Positions 20,454 through 31,806 of a stretch of DNA of 64,000 nt are shown piece after piece. A program made the translations under genes and the position numbers. The notes below the pieces were generated by a model. The model saw nothing but the letters and a program-made list of their open reading frames with translations. It searched no databases and had not been told where the DNA came from. The DNA is taken from contig NZ_SJSB01000016.1 in the NCBI RefSeq assembly GCF_004352835.1, positions 1-64,000 on the forward strand. Reading direction: 5' to 3'. How positions within the stretch are numbered: the stretch's first letter is position 1; each line of letters starts with the position of its first letter. This DNA is from Marinomonas flavescens (GTDB lineage Bacteria; Pseudomonadota; Gammaproteobacteria; Pseudomonadales; Marinomonadaceae).

Positions 20454-20552
20454 GTTAACACTGCTTAATAGATCGTTTGGATATGAAATTTTAATACAGT
20501 AAGGCCGAGCAATAATTGTATTGTCTCGGGCGAACCTGAAGAGGATATAGAC

Positions 20553-21026
20553 ATGCCTAGAAGACGCGTCGTCGCAAAGCGTGAGATCCTTCCGGATCCT
20601 AAACACGGAAGCCAGCTCCTTGCTAAGTTCATTAACCACGTAATGGTTAGTGGCAAAAAATCTGTTGCAGAAAGCATTGTTTATAATGCACTGAATACAG
20701 TAGCAGCTCGCGCTAAAACTGAAGAGCCAATGGGTCTTTTCGAAAAAGCTCTAGAATCTATCCAGCCAATGGTTGAGGTTAAATCTCGCCGTGTTGGTGG
20801 TGCGACTTACCAAGTCCCTGTAGAAGTACGCCCAGCTCGTCGTGTAGCTTTGTCTATGCGTTGGTTGGTAGAGGCGTCTCGTAAGCGTGGTGAAAAATCC
20901 ATGGCGCTTCGTCTAGCAGGTGAAATTCTAGACGCATCTGAGAATAAAGGTTCTGCTGTTAAGAAACGTGAAGACGTTCACCGTATGGCTGAAGCTAACA
21001 AAGCATTCTCTCACTACCGTTTCTAA
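20553..21026 (+). CDS. rpsG: 30S ribosomal protein S7
   Basis: S7 starts assembly of the 30S head and represses the str operon in E. coli. [20 protein letters not shown] and [28 protein letters not shown] (end) are family-typical. 157 residues. AGAGGA precedes the ATG. A gap of 99 bases to rpsL is where E. coli has its S7 target. Confidence 0.98.
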   Translation: MPRRRVVAKREILPDPKHGSQLLAKFINHVMVSGKKSVAESIVYNALNTVAARAKTEEPMGLFEKALESIQPMVEVKSRRVGGATYQVPVEVRPARRVALSMRWLVEASRKRGEKSMALRLAGEILDASENKGSAVKKREDVHRMAEANKAFSHYRF

Positions 21027-21047
21027 TAGACCGGAGCAACAAAGACA

Positions 21048-23141
21048 GTGGCACGTAAAACACCTATCAACCGCTACCGAAATATTGGTATTTGTGCGCA
21101 TGTTGATGCAGGTAAAACGACGACAACTGAACGCGTTCTTTTCTATACTGGTTTGTCTCATAAAATTGGTGAGGTGCATGATGGTGCCGCAACAATGGAT
21201 TGGATGGAACAAGAGCAAGAACGTGGTATCACTATTACTTCAGCGGCAACAACTTGCTTCTGGGGTGGTATGAGCAAACAGTTTGATCAGCATCGTATTA
21301 ACATTATCGATACACCGGGGCACGTAGATTTCACGATTGAAGTGGAGCGTTCTTTGCGTGTTCTTGATGGTGCGGTGGTTGTGCTCTGTGGTTCTTCTGG
21401 TGTTCAGCCTCAAACAGAAACGGTTTGGCGTCAAGCAAATAAATATGAAGTGCCTCGTATGGTGTTCGTCAATAAGATGGACCGTACTGGTGCGGATTTT
21501 TTCTCTGTTGTGCGTCAGCTTAAAGATCGTTTGGGTGCAAATGCTGTTCCAATACAGATCAATATAGGCTCTGAGGAACACTTTCAGGGTGTTGTTGATT
21601 TGGTTCTTATGAAGGCAATTCGCTGGAATGAGGAAGATCACGGTATGACATTCTCTTTAGAGGATATACCTAGTGAGCTTCTTGATGAGGCGAATGAATG
21701 GCGTGAGAAGTTGGTTGAAGAGGCCGCAGAAGCTAATGAAGAATTAACAGACAAATATCTTGAAGAAGGTGAATTGTCTGTTGAAGATATCAAAGCAGGT
21801 TTGCGTGCACGCACATTGGCTAATGAAATTGTATTGGTTACATGTGGTTCTGCGTTTAAAAACAAAGGTGTTCAGGCTGTTCTGGATGCCATTGTTGAGT
21901 ATATGCCTTCTCCTGTCGAAGTTAAGGCAATAGAAGGCACGCTTGAAGATGGTGAAACGCTTGTCACTCGTGAAGCGGATGACAGCGCTCCTTTTTCTGC
22001 GTTAGCGTTTAAAATTGCAACAGATCCATTTGTTGGCACGCTGACCTTTATTCGAGTGTACTCTGGTGTATTAAAAACAGGCGATGCGGTTTACAATTCT
22101 GTTAAGCAGAAGCGTGAGCGTGTCGGCCGAATGGTTCAAATGCATGCCAATAATCGTGAAGAGATCAAAGAAGTGCTTGCTGGAGACATCGCTGCCGCTA
22201 TTGGTATGAAAGATGTCACTACAGGTGATACGCTTTGTGATATGAAAGATGTTGTTGTGCTTGAACGCATGGAATTTCCAGAGCCTGTAATCTCGGTTGC
22301 GGTTGAGCCTAGATCTCAAGCCGATCAAGAGAAGATGGGTGTTGCGCTGGGTAAACTTGCGCAAGAAGATCCGTCTTTCCGTGTCGAAACGCATGAAGAG
22401 ACCGGGCAGACGATTATTTCTGGTATGGGCGAATTGCATCTTGAAATTCTAATTGACCGTATGCGTCGTGAATTCAAGGTCGAGGCTAACATTGGTAAGC
22501 CTCAAGTTTCGTACCGAGAAAAAATTCGCAAAGAAGTGATAATTGATCACAAATTTGTTCGTCAATCTGGTGGTCGTGGTCAATATGGTCACGTCGTAAT
22601 GAAGTTAATTCCAACCGATAAGGAAGGACTTGAGTTTGTTAACGAGATTGTTGGTGGTGCTATTCCAAAAGAATACATCCCTGCAATAGAAAAGGGTGTT
22701 TCGGAGCAAATGAAGAATGGTGTGATCGCTGGTTTCCCTTTACTGGGTATCAAGGTCGTATTGTTTGATGGTTCATTCCATGATGTTGACTCCAATGAAA
22801 TGGCCTTTAAAATTGCAGCTTCTCAAGGCTTAAAGAAAGGAGCAGTTGATGCTGATCCTTGCGTTCTTGAGCCTGTAATGAAAGTGGAAGTTGTTACCCC
22901 TGAAGAATACATGGGCGATGTGATGGGTGACCTGAATCGTCGTCGTGGTCTTGTACAGGGGATGGACGATTCCCCGTCTGGTAAAATTATTCGAGCAGAA
23001 GTGCCTTTGGGCGAGATGTTTGGGTATGCAACCGACGTGCGTAGCTTGTCGCAAGGGCGTGCAAGTTATGCGATGGAATTTGAGAAATACGCTGAAGCAC
23101 CAGCTAGTGTGGCAGACGCGATCATCAAAAATGAAGATTAA
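21048..23141 (+). CDS. fusA: elongation factor G
   Basis: GTPase that drives translocation. G1 [16 protein letters not shown]3 DTPGHVDF and G4 [10 protein letters not shown] are seen, with all five domains to residue 697. The start is GTG (product [12 protein letters not shown]), preceded by GGAG. Located between rpsG and tuf as expected for the str operon. Confidence 0.99.
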   Translation: MARKTPINRYRNIGICAHVDAGKTTTTERVLFYTGLSHKIGEVHDGAATMDWMEQEQERGITITSAATTCFWGGMSKQFDQHRINIIDTPGHVDFTIEVERSLRVLDGAVVVLCGSSGVQPQTETVWRQANKYEVPRMVFVNKMDRTGADFFSVVRQLKDRLGANAVPIQINIGSEEHFQGVVDLVLMKAIRWNEEDHGMTFSLEDIPSELLDEANEWREKLVEEAAEANEELTDKYLEEGELSVEDIKAGLRARTLANEIVLVTCGSAFKNKGVQAVLDAIVEYMPSPVEVKAIEGTLEDGETLVTREADDSAPFSALAFKIATDPFVGTLTFIRVYSGVLKTGDAVYNSVKQKRERVGRMVQMHANNREEIKEVLAGDIAAAIGMKDVTTGDTLCDMKDVVVLERMEFPEPVISVAVEPRSQADQEKMGVALGKLAQEDPSFRVETHEETGQTIISGMGELHLEILIDRMRREFKVEANIGKPQVSYREKIRKEVIIDHKFVRQSGGRGQYGHVVMKLIPTDKEGLEFVNEIVGGAIPKEYIPAIEKGVSEQMKNGVIAGFPLLGIKVVLFDGSFHDVDSNEMAFKIAASQGLKKGAVDADPCVLEPVMKVEVVTPEEYMGDVMGDLNRRRGLVQGMDDSPSGKIIRAEVPLGEMFGYATDVRSLSQGRASYAMEFEKYAEAPASVADAIIKNED

Positions 23142-23176
23142 TCATCATACTTACTAATTCTTAAGGTGTATGTATC

Positions 23177-24400
23177 ATGGCAAAGAGTAAATTCGAACGT
23201 AATAAACCACACGTTAACGTTGGTACTATCGGTCACGTTGACCACGGTAAAACAACTTTAACAGCAGCATTAACTCGTGTATGTGCAGAAGTTTTCGGCG
23301 GAACCGCTGTTGCTTTTGACGGTATCGATAATGCACCAGAAGAACGTGAACGTGGTATCACTATCTCTACGTCTCACGTAGAGTATGATTCTACAATCCG
23401 TCACTATGCGCACGTAGATTGTCCTGGACACGCCGATTATGTTAAAAACATGATCACTGGTGCTGCTCAAATGGATGGTGCGATTCTAGTATGTGGCGCG
23501 ACTGATGGTCCTATGCCTCAGACTCGTGAGCACATCCTTCTTTCTCGTCAAGTAGGTGTTCCTTACATCGTTGTCTTCCTAAACAAAGCTGATTTGTTGG
23601 CTGAAGACTGTGGTGGCGCGGATTCTGAAGAATACGCAGAAATGATTGAGTTGGTTGAAATGGAATTACGCGACCTTCTTACTGAATACGACTTCCCAGG
23701 TGATGATACTCCAATCATTGCTGGTTCTGCTTTGATGGCATTGAACGGCGAAGACGACAACGAAATGGGCACTACTGCTGTTAAGAAACTTGTTGAAACT
23801 CTTGACACTTATATCCCTGAGCCAGAGCGTGCAATCGACGGTGCATTCATCATGCCTATCGAAGATGTGTTCTCTATCCAAGGTCGCGGTACAGTAGTTA
23901 CTGGTCGTGTTGAGCGCGGTATTGTTCGAATCGGTGAAGAAGTTGAAATCGTGGGTATCCGTGATACTCAGAAAACAACTTGTACTGGTGTTGAAATGTT
24001 CCGTAAGCTTCTAGACGAAGGTCGTGCTGGCGAGAACTGTGGTGTTCTTCTACGTGGTACTAAGCGTGATGATGTTCAGCGTGGTCAAGTTTTGGCTAAG
24101 CCTGGTTCTATCACTCCGCATACTGAGTTCACTGCAGAAGTATATGTTCTTGGTAAAGATGAAGGTGGTCGTCACACTCCATTCTTCAAAGGCTACCGTC
24201 CTCAGTTCTACTTCCGTACAACTGACGTAACTGGTGCTTGTGAGCTTCCAGAAGGCGTAGAAATGGTTATGCCTGGTGATAACATTCAAATGACTGTTAC
24301 TCTAATTCACCCAATCGCGATGGACGACGGTCTACGTTTCGCGATTCGTGAAGGTGGTCGTACAGTTGGTGCGGGTGTTGTAGCTAAAGTAATCAAATAA
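23177..24400 (+). CDS. tuf: elongation factor Tu
   Basis: EF-Tu brings aminoacyl-tRNA to the ribosome. G1 GHVDHGKT, G3 DCPGHADY and G4 NKADLL are intact. 407 residues with a short insertion around [14 protein letters not shown] and [11 protein letters not shown] relative to E. coli (394). Only tuf copy in the window; the usual second site after tRNA-Thr is empty. A strong terminator follows. Confidence 0.99.
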   Translation: MAKSKFERNKPHVNVGTIGHVDHGKTTLTAALTRVCAEVFGGTAVAFDGIDNAPEERERGITISTSHVEYDSTIRHYAHVDCPGHADYVKNMITGAAQMDGAILVCGATDGPMPQTREHILLSRQVGVPYIVVFLNKADLLAEDCGGADSEEYAEMIELVEMELRDLLTEYDFPGDDTPIIAGSALMALNGEDDNEMGTTAVKKLVETLDTYIPEPERAIDGAFIMPIEDVFSIQGRGTVVTGRVERGIVRIGEEVEIVGIRDTQKTTCTGVEMFRKLLDEGRAGENCGVLLRGTKRDDVQRGQVLAKPGSITPHTEFTAEVYVLGKDEGGRHTPFFKGYRPQFYFRTTDVTGACELPEGVEMVMPGDNIQMTVTLIHPIAMDDGLRFAIREGGRTVGAGVVAKVIK

Positions 24401-24431
24401 TTAATTTTACAATTAATTATTTAGAGCTAGA

Positions 24432-24464
24432 AAAGGGCCGCTCGAATTTCGAGTGGCCTTTTTT
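24432..24464 (+). terminator. str operon terminator
   Basis: Ten-base stem GGCCGCTCGA/TCGAGTGGCC (one G-T pair), loop ATT, then T run. Separates the str and S10 operons. Confidence 0.9.
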
Positions 24465-24501
24465 ATTTGTTGGTAAATGTATCCTTTCAGAAATTGGTTA
24501 C

Positions 24502-24530
24502 TTGACAACCAGTTTTCGAATGGCTAATAT
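24502..24530 (+). promoter_or_regulatory. S10 operon promoter
   Basis: Perfect TTGACA at 24502-24507 and TAATAT at 24525-24530 with a 17-base spacer. Transcription would begin near 24537, giving a leader of about 70 bases that includes the small stem TCCTT/AAGGA before rpsJ. Confidence 0.8.
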
Positions 24531-24607
24531 TCGCCGTCCTTAAAAAAAGGATGTTAGCCTAATAAATGTACAGTTAGGTTATCAAAACAATGTATTTGGA
24601 GTTGGAA

Positions 24608-24919
24608 ATGCAAAGCCAAAAAATCCGTATTCGTTTGAAAGCATTTGATCACCGTCTGATTGATGCTTCAACACAAGAAATTGTGGATACAGCGAAACGC
24701 ACAGGTGCGCAAGTACGTGGACCGATTCCACTTCCTACTCGCAAAGAGCGTTATACAGTATTGATTTCTCCACACGTAAACAAAGATGCGCGTGATCAGT
24801 ATGAAATCCGTACACATAAACGTGTTCTTGACATCGTTGAGCCAACAGAAAAAACAGTTGATGCTCTAATGAAGTTGGATCTTGCGGCAGGCGTGGAAGT
24901 ACAAATTTCTTTAGGTTAA
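24608..24919 (+). CDS. rpsJ: 30S ribosomal protein S10
   Basis: S10 is part of the 30S head and partner of NusB and NusG in antitermination. [19 protein letters not shown] is the standard start (103 residues); an ATG 18 bases upstream lacks support, and TGGAGTTGGA precedes 24608. First gene of the S10 operon. Confidence 0.98.
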   Translation: MQSQKIRIRLKAFDHRLIDASTQEIVDTAKRTGAQVRGPIPLPTRKERYTVLISPHVNKDARDQYEIRTHKRVLDIVEPTEKTVDALMKLDLAAGVEVQISLG

Positions 24920-24944
24920 TAGCTTAAAGTTTGGGGTGCGAGAA

Positions 24945-24998
24945 CCGACTGGTTATCAGTCGGCTTATGCACATTAGTGGAATGGTCTGGAATGACCA
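24945..24998 (+). promoter_or_regulatory. hairpins in the rpsJ-rplC gap
   Basis: Stems CCGACT/AGTCGG (24945-24963) and TGGTC/GACCA (24983-24998) lie in a 127-base gap, longer than most gaps in this operon. They have no T run, so mRNA processing or translational control of rplC is more likely than termination. Confidence 0.4.
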
Positions 24999-25046
24999 GC
25001 CATAGCGGGTGATAGCCCCGTACACAACTGGCAAATGAGGTACAAA

Positions 25047-25685
25047 ATGACTATTCAATTAGTCGGACGCAAAGCCGGAATGACACGCATCTTCACAGAA
25101 GATGGTTCATCCGTGCCAGTAACCGTCATCGAGGTTGAACCGAACCGCGTTACTCAGGTGAAAACTACAGAAACTGACGGCTATCAAGCCGTGCAAGTAA
25201 CTGTTGGTACTCGCCGTTCGAGCCGCGTCACTAAAGCTGCTGCAGGTCATTTTGCAAAAGCTACAGTTGAAGCAGGTCGTGGTTTGTGGGAGTTCCGCCT
25301 GGCAGGTGACGAAAAAGAAATCAATGTTGGTGATGAGCTAACTGTTGCTGATTTCGAATCTATCTCTATGGTTGATGTAACTGGTCAATCTAAAGGTAAA
25401 GGTTTTCAAGGTGCCATTAAGCGTCATAATTTCAGCATGCAAGACGCGACGCATGGTAACTCATTGTCTCACCGTTCTGCTGGTTCTATTGGCCAATGTC
25501 AAACACCTGGTCGTGTTTGGAAAGGCAAAAAGATGGCAGGACACATGGGCGCAGCACAAGTTACTACTCAGTCATTAGAAGTAGTACGTGTTGATACAGA
25601 ACGTAACCTTATCCTAGTGAAGGGTGCGGTTCCTGGCGCTGTTAACGGTGATGTTATTCTTCAATCAGCTGTTAAAGCTCGCTAA
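25047..25685 (+). CDS. rplC: 50S ribosomal protein L3
   Basis: L3 starts 50S assembly near the peptidyl transferase centre. GAGGTACAAA precedes the ATG at 25047; the in-frame ATG at 25035 sits upstream of that site and is rejected. The glutamine methylated by PrmB in E. coli is conserved (Gln152 in GQCQTPG). 212 residues. Confidence 0.98.
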   Translation: MTIQLVGRKAGMTRIFTEDGSSVPVTVIEVEPNRVTQVKTTETDGYQAVQVTVGTRRSSRVTKAAAGHFAKATVEAGRGLWEFRLAGDEKEINVGDELTVADFESISMVDVTGQSKGKGFQGAIKRHNFSMQDATHGNSLSHRSAGSIGQCQTPGRVWKGKKMAGHMGAAQVTTQSLEVVRVDTERNLILVKGAVPGAVNGDVILQSAVKAR

Positions 25686-25697
25686 GAGGGGTAGACA

Positions 25698-26303
25698 ATG
25701 AACTTGAATCTTACAGGCACGGAAGGAACTATCGAAGTTTCTGAAGTAGCCTTTGCTCGTGAATACAACGAAGCGCTAGTGCACCAAGTAGTTACATCTT
25801 ACTTGGCTGGCGGTCGTCAAGGTTCACGAGCTCAGAAAACACGCTCTGAAGTAGCTGGTGGTGGCCGTAAACCTTGGAAACAAAAAGGTTCTGGTCGTGC
25901 ACGTGCAGGTACAATCCGTAGTCCATTATGGCGCTCCGGTGGTGTTACTTTCGCTGCAAAACCACAAGATCACTCTCAGAAAGTAAACAAGAAGATGTAC
26001 CGTGCAGCAATGCGCACCATCTGGTCTGAGTTAGTACGTCAAGACCGCCTTGTTGTTGTTGAAGAGCTTAAATTGGAATCTCCAAAAACTAAGCTTTTCA
26101 AAGCCAAAATGACAGAATTGAATATTGAGAATGCTCTGATTATTTCCCATGAATTGGATGATAATCTGTTTTTAGCAGCTCGCAACATTTCAAGCGTAGA
26201 TGTGCGTGATGCAGCGTCTATCGACCCTGTTAGCTTGATTGCTTACGACAAAGTGTTGGTGACAGTTGGTGCTCTGAAACAAGTTGAGGAGGCACTAGCA
26301 TGA
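25698..26303 (+). CDS. rplD: 50S ribosomal protein L4
   Basis: L4 lines the exit tunnel and in E. coli controls the S10 operon. The tunnel loop is seen in [23 protein letters not shown]. 201 residues, the usual length. Its stop overlaps the rplW start by four bases. Confidence 0.98.
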   Translation: MNLNLTGTEGTIEVSEVAFAREYNEALVHQVVTSYLAGGRQGSRAQKTRSEVAGGGRKPWKQKGSGRARAGTIRSPLWRSGGVTFAAKPQDHSQKVNKKMYRAAMRTIWSELVRQDRLVVVEELKLESPKTKLFKAKMTELNIENALIISHELDDNLFLAARNISSVDVRDAASIDPVSLIAYDKVLVTVGALKQVEEALA

Positions 26304-26596
26304 TCGGCGAACGCATTTATAAAGTTCTGTTGGGTCCACATATTTCCGAAAAAGCAACTATCGTATCCGAAGGAAACGGTCAGTATGTTTTTCGTGTTAC
26401 TGGTGATGCAACGAAACCTGAAATCAAAAAAGCTATCGAAGCGCTTTTTGAAGTCAATGTTGAGTCTGTTCGCACGTTGAACCAAAAAGGTAAAACAAAG
26501 CGTACAGTTCGTGGTCTAGGTAAACGTAGTGACGTGAAAAAAGCGTATGTACGTTTGGCTGATGGCCAAGAAATTGACTTCATGGTCGCTGAATAA
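26300..26596 (+). CDS. rplW: 50S ribosomal protein L23
   Basis: L23 sits at the tunnel exit and docks trigger factor and [18 protein letters not shown] and [19 protein letters not shown] match the family. 98 residues. Overlaps rplD by four bases; GAGGAGG lies inside the end of rplD. Confidence 0.98.
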   Translation: MIGERIYKVLLGPHISEKATIVSEGNGQYVFRVTGDATKPEIKKAIEALFEVNVESVRTLNQKGKTKRTVRGLGKRSDVKKAYVRLADGQEIDFMVAE

Positions 26597-26610
26597 GGGG
26601 AGATAGGTCA

Positions 26611-27435
26611 ATGGCTGTTGTAAAAAGTAAGCCAACGTCTGCAGGCCGTCGTCACGTTGTTAAAGTTACCAACAACGATTTGCACAAAGGCGCACCATAT
26701 GCACCTTTGCTAGAGAAAAAAAGCAAATCGGGTGGACGTAACAATAACGGACGCATCACTACGCGTCACGTAGGTGGTGGTCATAAGCAGCATTATCGTA
26801 TGGTTGATTTTCGTCGTAACAAAGACGGAATCACATCGGTAGTTGAGCGTTTGGAATATGATCCAAACCGTTCTGCAAATATAGCATTGGTTAGATATGC
26901 TGATGGTGAGCGTCGTTACATTATCGCTTCTAAAGGTATGGTAGCTGGTACTGTTCTTTCTAGTGGTGCAGATGCGCCTATCAAATCTGGTAATACTTTG
27001 CCTCTGCAAAATATTCCAGTTGGTAGTACGGTTCACTGTATCGAGCTTAAGCCTGGTAAAGGTGCGCAAATTGCGCGTTCAGCCGGAACTTCTGCTCAGC
27101 TAGTTGCTCGTGAAGGTCGTTACGTAACGCTTCGTCTTCGTTCTGGCGAAATGCGTAAAGTATTGACTGAATGTCGCGCTACTTTAGGTGAAGTATCAAA
27201 CTCTGAGCATAGCTTGCGAGTTCTTGGTAAAGCTGGTGCTACGCGTTGGCGTGGTGTTCGTCCAACCGTTCGCGGTTCGGCAATGAACCCAGTTGATCAC
27301 CCACATGGTGGTGGTGAAGGTCGTAGCAAAGGTGGTCGTCACCCAGTTACGCCATGGGGTGTACCTACTAAAGGGTACAAAACACGCAGCAACAAGCGTA
27401 CTGATAAACTTATTGTACGTCGTCGTACTAAGTAA
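26611..27435 (+). CDS. rplB: 50S ribosomal protein L2
   Basis: L2 is needed for subunit joining and peptidyl transfer. [20 protein letters not shown] contains the conserved histidine region near the C-terminus. 274 residues. GGGGAG precedes the ATG. Confidence 0.98.
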   Translation: MAVVKSKPTSAGRRHVVKVTNNDLHKGAPYAPLLEKKSKSGGRNNNGRITTRHVGGGHKQHYRMVDFRRNKDGITSVVERLEYDPNRSANIALVRYADGERRYIIASKGMVAGTVLSSGADAPIKSGNTLPLQNIPVGSTVHCIELKPGKGAQIARSAGTSAQLVAREGRYVTLRLRSGEMRKVLTECRATLGEVSNSEHSLRVLGKAGATRWRGVRPTVRGSAMNPVDHPHGGGEGRSKGGRHPVTPWGVPTKGYKTRSNKRTDKLIVRRRTK

Positions 27436-27450
27436 TAAGAGGAAACGACT

Positions 27451-27726
27451 GTGCCACGTTCACTAAAAAAAGGTCCTTTCATCGACCTTCATTTGTTGAA
27501 AAAGGTAGAGGCTGCGGTAGAGAAAAATGAACGCCGTCCAATTAAGACTTGGTCACGCCGTTCTACCATCTTCCCTGATTTTGTAGGGTTGACTATCGCT
27601 GTCCATAATGGTCGCCAGCATGTTCCAGTTCTAGTAACTGAAGACATGGTCGGTCATAAATTGGGTGAGTTCGCTCCGACCCGTACATATCGTGGTCATG
27701 CTGCGGACAAGAAAGCCAAACGGTAA
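27451..27726 (+). CDS. rpsS: 30S ribosomal protein S19
   Basis: S19 binds the 30S head with S13. GTG start preceded by AGAGGAAA; product begins [20 protein letters not shown] and contains [16 protein letters not shown]. 91 residues. Confidence 0.98.
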   Translation: MPRSLKKGPFIDLHLLKKVEAAVEKNERRPIKTWSRRSTIFPDFVGLTIAVHNGRQHVPVLVTEDMVGHKLGEFAPTRTYRGHAADKKAKR

Positions 27727-27740
27727 CAAGGGGTATTAAT

Positions 27741-28073
27741 ATGAGTGAAGTAAAAGCTTCATTAAAAGGTGCTCGCCTTTCAGCGCAGAAGGCCCGTTTG
27801 GTTATAGATCAAATCCGTGGCAAATCTGTTAGCGAAGCACTGAACATCTTAGCGTTCAGTCCTAAGAAGGCGGCAGTAATTGTCAAAAAAGTACTAGAGT
27901 CTGCTGTAGCTAACGCTGAGCATAACGAAGGTGCTGATATTGATGACTTGCGTGTTTCTACGGCGTATGTTGACGAGGCAATGACTCTGAAACGTATTAA
28001 GCCACGTGCTAAAGGCCGTGCTGACCGTATTCTTAAACGCGGTTGCCATATTACAGTTAAAGTCGCTGACTAA
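27741..28073 (+). CDS. rplV: 50S ribosomal protein L22
   Basis: L22 reaches into the exit tunnel with the loop around [14 protein letters not shown]. 110 residues. AAGGGG precedes the ATG. Confidence 0.98.
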   Translation: MSEVKASLKGARLSAQKARLVIDQIRGKSVSEALNILAFSPKKAAVIVKKVLESAVANAEHNEGADIDDLRVSTAYVDEAMTLKRIKPRAKGRADRILKRGCHITVKVAD

Positions 28074-28087
28074 TTAGGAGAAACCCA

Positions 28088-28768
28088 ATGGGTCAGAAGG
28101 TTCATCCAACTGGAATACGCTTAGGGATTGTTAAAGACCATACTTCTACTTGGTATGCGAACAATCAAAACTATTCTAAGCTATTACTAAACGATCTTCA
28201 GGTTCGTAAGTTCTTGGAGAAAAAATTGGTCCAGGCTTCTGTATCTCGTATCGAGATTCAGCGTCCTGCTCAAACTGCCCGTATTACTATCTACACTGCC
28301 CGTCCAGGCATTGTAATTGGTAAGAAAGGTGAAGATGTTGAGAAACTGCGTAATGCTGTTTCTGAGATGATGGGCGTTCCTGTTCACATCAACATCGAAG
28401 AAATTCGTAAGCCTGAATTGGATGCGAAATTGGTTGCAGCAAACATCGCTAGCCAATTAGAGCGTCGTGTTATGTTTCGTCGTGCGATGAAGCGTGCAGT
28501 ACAAAACGCTATGCGTGCAGGCGCGAAAGGTATCAAGGTTCAGGTTAGTGGTCGTCTAGGCGGTGCTGAAATCGCACGTGCTGAGTGGTATCGAGAAGGC
28601 CGTGTGCCTCTTCACACTCTACGCGCTGACATTGACTACGCTCCTTATGAAGCAAACACAACTTACGGCATCATTGGTGTTAAAGTGTGGATCTTCAAAG
28701 GCGAAATCTTGGGCGGTATTGAGCAAGTGCGTGCTGATAAAGGCGCACAAAAGAAGAAGTCTAAGTAG
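28088..28768 (+). CDS. rpsC: 30S ribosomal protein S3
   Basis: S3 lies at the mRNA entry channel. [13 protein letters not shown] start; the KH motif is [43 protein letters not shown] follows. 226 residues. AGGAG precedes the ATG. Confidence 0.98.
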   Translation: MGQKVHPTGIRLGIVKDHTSTWYANNQNYSKLLLNDLQVRKFLEKKLVQASVSRIEIQRPAQTARITIYTARPGIVIGKKGEDVEKLRNAVSEMMGVPVHINIEEIRKPELDAKLVAANIASQLERRVMFRRAMKRAVQNAMRAGAKGIKVQVSGRLGGAEIARAEWYREGRVPLHTLRADIDYAPYEANTTYGIIGVKVWIFKGEILGGIEQVRADKGAQKKKSK

Positions 28769-28778
28769 GGGGTAAGTC

Positions 28779-29192
28779 ATGTTACAACCGAAACGTACTA
28801 AGTTCCGCAAGATGATGAAGGGCCGTAACCGCGGTCTTGCTCTTCGCGGAAACCAAGTTAGCTTTGGTGAATTCGGATTGAAGTCCACAGAACGTGGTCG
28901 TCTTACCGCTCGTCAAATTGAAGCGGCGCGTCGTGCAATGACTCGTCACATCAAACGTGGTGGTAAAATCTGGATTCGTGTGTTCCCTGATAAGCCGATT
29001 ACTCAGAAACCTCTTGAGGTTCGTCAGGGTAAAGGTAAGGGTAATGTAGAATACTGGGTTGCACAGATTCAACCTGGCAAGATGCTTTATGAAGTTGAGG
29101 GTGTTTCAGAACAGCTTGCACGCGAAGCGTTTGCTTTGGCTGCTGCTAAACTTCCTTTGTCCACAACTTTCGTAACGCGTACGGTGATGTAG
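28779..29192 (+). CDS. rplP: 50S ribosomal protein L16
   Basis: L16 helps place A-site t[22 protein letters not shown] and [20 protein letters not shown] are typical. 137 residues. Its stop is directly followed by the rpmC ATG. Confidence 0.98.
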   Translation: MLQPKRTKFRKMMKGRNRGLALRGNQVSFGEFGLKSTERGRLTARQIEAARRAMTRHIKRGGKIWIRVFPDKPITQKPLEVRQGKGKGNVEYWVAQIQPGKMLYEVEGVSEQLAREAFALAAAKLPLSTTFVTRTVM

Positions 29193-29384
29193 ATGATAGC
29201 AAAAGAACTGCAAGAAAAGTCTGTAGCAGAGCTACAAACGACCTTGATTGAGCTTCTACGTGAGCAATTCACATTGCGCATGCAGAAGGCCACTGGTCAG
29301 CTGACGCAAACTCATTTGCTTCCTCAAGTCCGCCGCAATATTGCACGTGTTAAAACCGTGCTAAATGATAAGGCAGGAAACTAA
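29193..29384 (+). CDS. rpmC: 50S ribosomal protein L29
   Basis: L29 is a two-helix protein near the tunnel exit. [31 protein letters not shown] start. 63 residues. No spacer to rplP, so translational coupling is likely. Confidence 0.97.
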   Translation: MIAKELQEKSVAELQTTLIELLREQFTLRMQKATGQLTQTHLLPQVRRNIARVKTVLNDKAGN

Positions 29385-29385
29385 G

Positions 29386-29646
29386 ATGGCAGAGACAAAA
29401 CCGCGTATAGCTACTGGTAAAGTAGTCAGCGACAAAATGGATAAAACCATTACAGTACTCGTTGAACGTACGGAAAAACATCCGTTGTACGGTAAGTATG
29501 TGCGTCGTTCAAGTAAATTACACGCTCACGATGAAAACAATGAGTGCCAGATCGGTGATACTGTTAAGGTCGTTGAAACACGTCCTTACTCTAAGTCTAA
29601 GACTTGGAACCTGGTTCAAGTTGTTGAGAAAACTGCAGCTATTTAA
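29386..29646 (+). CDS. rpsQ: 30S ribosomal protein S17
   Basis: S17 binds 16S rRNA early in assembly. CAGGAAACTAAG precedes the ATG at 29386, giving [21 protein letters not shown] (86 residues). A GTG-type extension overlapping rpmC is less likely. Last gene of the S10 operon; 52 bases separate it from rplN. Confidence 0.97.
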   Translation: MAETKPRIATGKVVSDKMDKTITVLVERTEKHPLYGKYVRRSSKLHAHDENNECQIGDTVKVVETRPYSKSKTWNLVQVVEKTAAI

Positions 29647-29698
29647 GCTGCAATTTTCCTTCGTGAGACTTGTTATCTAATTTGATTGGAGAGCAGAA

Positions 29699-30067
29699 AT
29701 GATTCAAACAGAATCGATGCTTGATGTTGCAGATAACAGCGGCGCAAAGCGTGTTCAGTGTATAAAAGTACTGGGTGGCTCACATCGTCGTTATGCTGCT
29801 ATCGGTGACATTATTAAAGTCACAGTGAAAGAAGCGATCCCTCGTGGTCGTGTTAAGAAAGGGCAAGTTCTGAACGCAGTTGTCGTTAGGACTAAGAAAG
29901 GTGTTCGTCGTCCTGATGGTTCTGTAATCCGTTTTGATGTAAACTCAGCGGTTCTATTGAATGCTGCAGGACAGCCACTTGGTACTCGTATCTTTGGCCC
30001 TGTAACACGTGAGTTGCGAACTGAGCAGTTCATGAAAATTGTTTCTCTTGCACCTGAAGTGCTGTAA
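29699..30067 (+). CDS. rplN: 50S ribosomal protein L14
   Basis: L14 forms part of the bridge to the 30S subunit. [27 protein letters not shown] is the conserved start. 122 residues. First gene of the spc set; GGAGAG precedes it. Confidence 0.98.
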   Translation: MIQTESMLDVADNSGAKRVQCIKVLGGSHRRYAAIGDIIKVTVKEAIPRGRVKKGQVLNAVVVRTKKGVRRPDGSVIRFDVNSAVLLNAAGQPLGTRIFGPVTRELRTEQFMKIVSLAPEVL

Positions 30068-30084
30068 GAGGGAAGGGGACATTT

Positions 30085-30402
30085 ATGCGTAAGATCAAAC
30101 GTGACGACGAAGTAATCGTGATTGCAGGTAAAGATAAAGGCAAACGCGGTAAAGTTGTTAAAGTAGTAGACGAAAGCCGAGTTCTTGTTTCTGGTATCAA
30201 TATGATGAAGAAGCACGAAAAGCCAAACCCTATGAAGGGTTCGACTGGCGGAATCGTTGAAAAAGAAGCACCTATCCAGGTTTCTAACGTAGCTATTTAT
30301 AATAATGCTACAGACAAAGCGGATCGCGTCGGCTTTAAATTGAATGAAGATGGTACGAAAGTACGTATTTTTAAATCAAACAGTGAAGCGATCGACGCCT
30401 AA
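30085..30402 (+). CDS. rplX: 50S ribosomal protein L24
   Basis: L24 starts 50S assembly and carries a KOW motif ([21 protein letters not shown]). 105 residues. Confidence 0.98.
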   Translation: MRKIKRDDEVIVIAGKDKGKRGKVVKVVDESRVLVSGINMMKKHEKPNPMKGSTGGIVEKEAPIQVSNVAIYNNATDKADRVGFKLNEDGTKVRIFKSNSEAIDA

Positions 30403-30419
30403 GAGCGAGAATTATAGCC

Positions 30420-30959
30420 ATGGCGAGACTTAAGCAAGTTTATAAAGATAATGTTGTATCTGCTCTTACTGAAGAGTTTGCATACAAGAATGTGATGGAA
30501 GTGCCGAAAATCACTAAAATCACATTGAATATGGGTGTTGGTGAAGCTATCGCAGACAAGAAACTTCTTGAAAATGCGGTAAACGATCTTGAAGCACTTA
30601 GCGGCCAAAAAGTTGTAGTAACTAAGGCTCGTAAATCAGTAGCAGGCTTTAAAATCCGTGACGGTTACCCGATCGGTTGTAAAGTTACTCTACGTGGTGA
30701 GCGTATGTGGGATTTCTTCGACCGTTTGGTTGATGTAGCTATTCCACGTATTCGTGACTTTCGTGGACTTAATCCTAAGTCTTTTGATGGTCGTGGTAAC
30801 TACAGCATGGGCGTTAAAGAGCAGATCATCTTCCCTGAAATCGATTACGATAAAGTGGACCGTGTACGTGGTATGGATATTACCATTACGACGACTGCTC
30901 GTACCGACGAAGAAGGTCGTGCTTTGCTAGCCGCCTTTAGTTTCCCATTCAAGAAATAA
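30420..30959 (+). CDS. rplE: 50S ribosomal protein L5
   Basis: L5 binds 5S rRNA and the P-site tRNA region. [34 protein letters not shown] and [21 protein letters not shown] are typical. 179 residues. Confidence 0.98.
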   Translation: MARLKQVYKDNVVSALTEEFAYKNVMEVPKITKITLNMGVGEAIADKKLLENAVNDLEALSGQKVVVTKARKSVAGFKIRDGYPIGCKVTLRGERMWDFFDRLVDVAIPRIRDFRGLNPKSFDGRGNYSMGVKEQIIFPEIDYDKVDRVRGMDITITTTARTDEEGRALLAAFSFPFKK

Positions 30960-30971
30960 GAGGTAGGAATC

Positions 30972-31277
30972 ATGGCAAAGATCTCAATGATTCAACGCGA
31001 AGCAAAACGCACCAAATTAGTAGCTAAGTATGCTGAAAAGCGTGCTGCTCTAAAAGCGATCATTAGCGACGTTAATGCATCGGACGATGAAAAGTGGGAA
31101 GCTAGCTTGAAACTTCAAGCGCTTCCACGCGATTCGTCTTCTTCTCGCCAGCGTAACCGTTGTCAAATAACGGGTCGCCCACATGGTGTTTATCGTAAGT
31201 TTGGTTTATCAAGAATCAAACTTCGAGAAGCTGCTATGCGCGGTGATGTACCAGGCTTGAAGAAAGCTAGTTGGTAA
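30972..31277 (+). CDS. rpsN: 30S ribosomal protein S14 (zinc-free type)
   Basis: S14 helps assemble the 30S head. This is the long form of 101 residues without CxxC pairs (only one Cys in [17 protein letters not shown]). A 128-base gap with a long hairpin follows before rpsH. Confidence 0.98.
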   Translation: MAKISMIQREAKRTKLVAKYAEKRAALKAIISDVNASDDEKWEASLKLQALPRDSSSSRQRNRCQITGRPHGVYRKFGLSRIKLREAAMRGDVPGLKKASW

Positions 31278-31280
31278 GCA

Positions 31281-31371
31281 AGTAGAGCACGATCATAATA
31301 CATGACAGTGGGTGGGGTGTCTAAAAGCTGGACATCTTGTCCGCTGCTGTGTACTATGCGCGAGCTCTATT
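31281..31371 (+). promoter_or_regulatory. long imperfect hairpin before rpsH
   Basis: Outer arms TAGAGC (31283-31288) and GCTCTA (31364-31369) close a stem that can pair for about 30 positions with some mismatches and G-T pairs, for example ACATGACAGTGG against CCGCTGCTGTGT; an inner GTGTC/GACAT pair caps it. No T run follows. A control or processing element of the spc message is likely; S8 is a possible ligand. Confidence 0.45.
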
Positions 31372-31405
31372 TGCTGCACAATGGTTTTTAATTAGGAGCT
31401 CTTTA

Positions 31406-31798
31406 ATGAGTATGCAAGATACCCTTGCGGATATGTTTACACGTATTCGTAATGCACAGATGGCTGCAAAGACCTCTGTGAGCATGCCTTCATCAAAAAT
31501 GAAGACATCTGTCGCTGCAGTTCTACAAGAAGAAGGTTACGTAGGTAACTTTTCTGTAGACGAAGCGATTAAACCGACCCTTACTATCGAGTTGAAATAC
31601 TACGAAGGTAAGCCGGTTATCGAACAAATTAAACGCGCATCACGCCCAAGTTTGCGTCAATACAAAGGTCACACTGCACTACCTAAAGTAGAAGCAGGCC
31701 TTGGTGTTGCAATCATATCTACCTCTAAAGGTGTTATGACAGACCGTGCAGCTCGCGCTGCTGGTATCGGCGGTGAAGTAATCTGCACAGTATTCTAG
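31406..31798 (+). CDS. rpsH: 30S ribosomal protein S8
   Basis: S8 binds the 16S central domain and represses the spc operon in E. coli. The start [18 protein letters not shown] at 31406 follows TTAGGAGCTC; the frame opens earlier (31337) without support. 130 residues. Confidence 0.97.
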   Translation: MSMQDTLADMFTRIRNAQMAAKTSVSMPSSKMKTSVAAVLQEEGYVGNFSVDEAIKPTLTIELKYYEGKPVIEQIKRASRPSLRQYKGHTALPKVEAGLGVAIISTSKGVMTDRAARAAGIGGEVICTVF

Positions 31799-31806
31799 GA
31801 GTTAGT

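Noticed and set aside
23177..24400. EF-Tu insertions as a sign of resistance or a special paralogue
   Set aside because: The insert regions around residues 140 and 195 are acidic surface loops and all GTPase motifs are normal; a longer EF-Tu occurs in several marine and soil gammaproteobacteria.
25047..25685. Suspected loss of the PrmB methylation site in L3 because of MAGHMG
   Set aside because: Counting E. coli L3 shows the methylated glutamine is in GQNQTPG, which is conserved here as GQCQTPG; the histidine is at another position.
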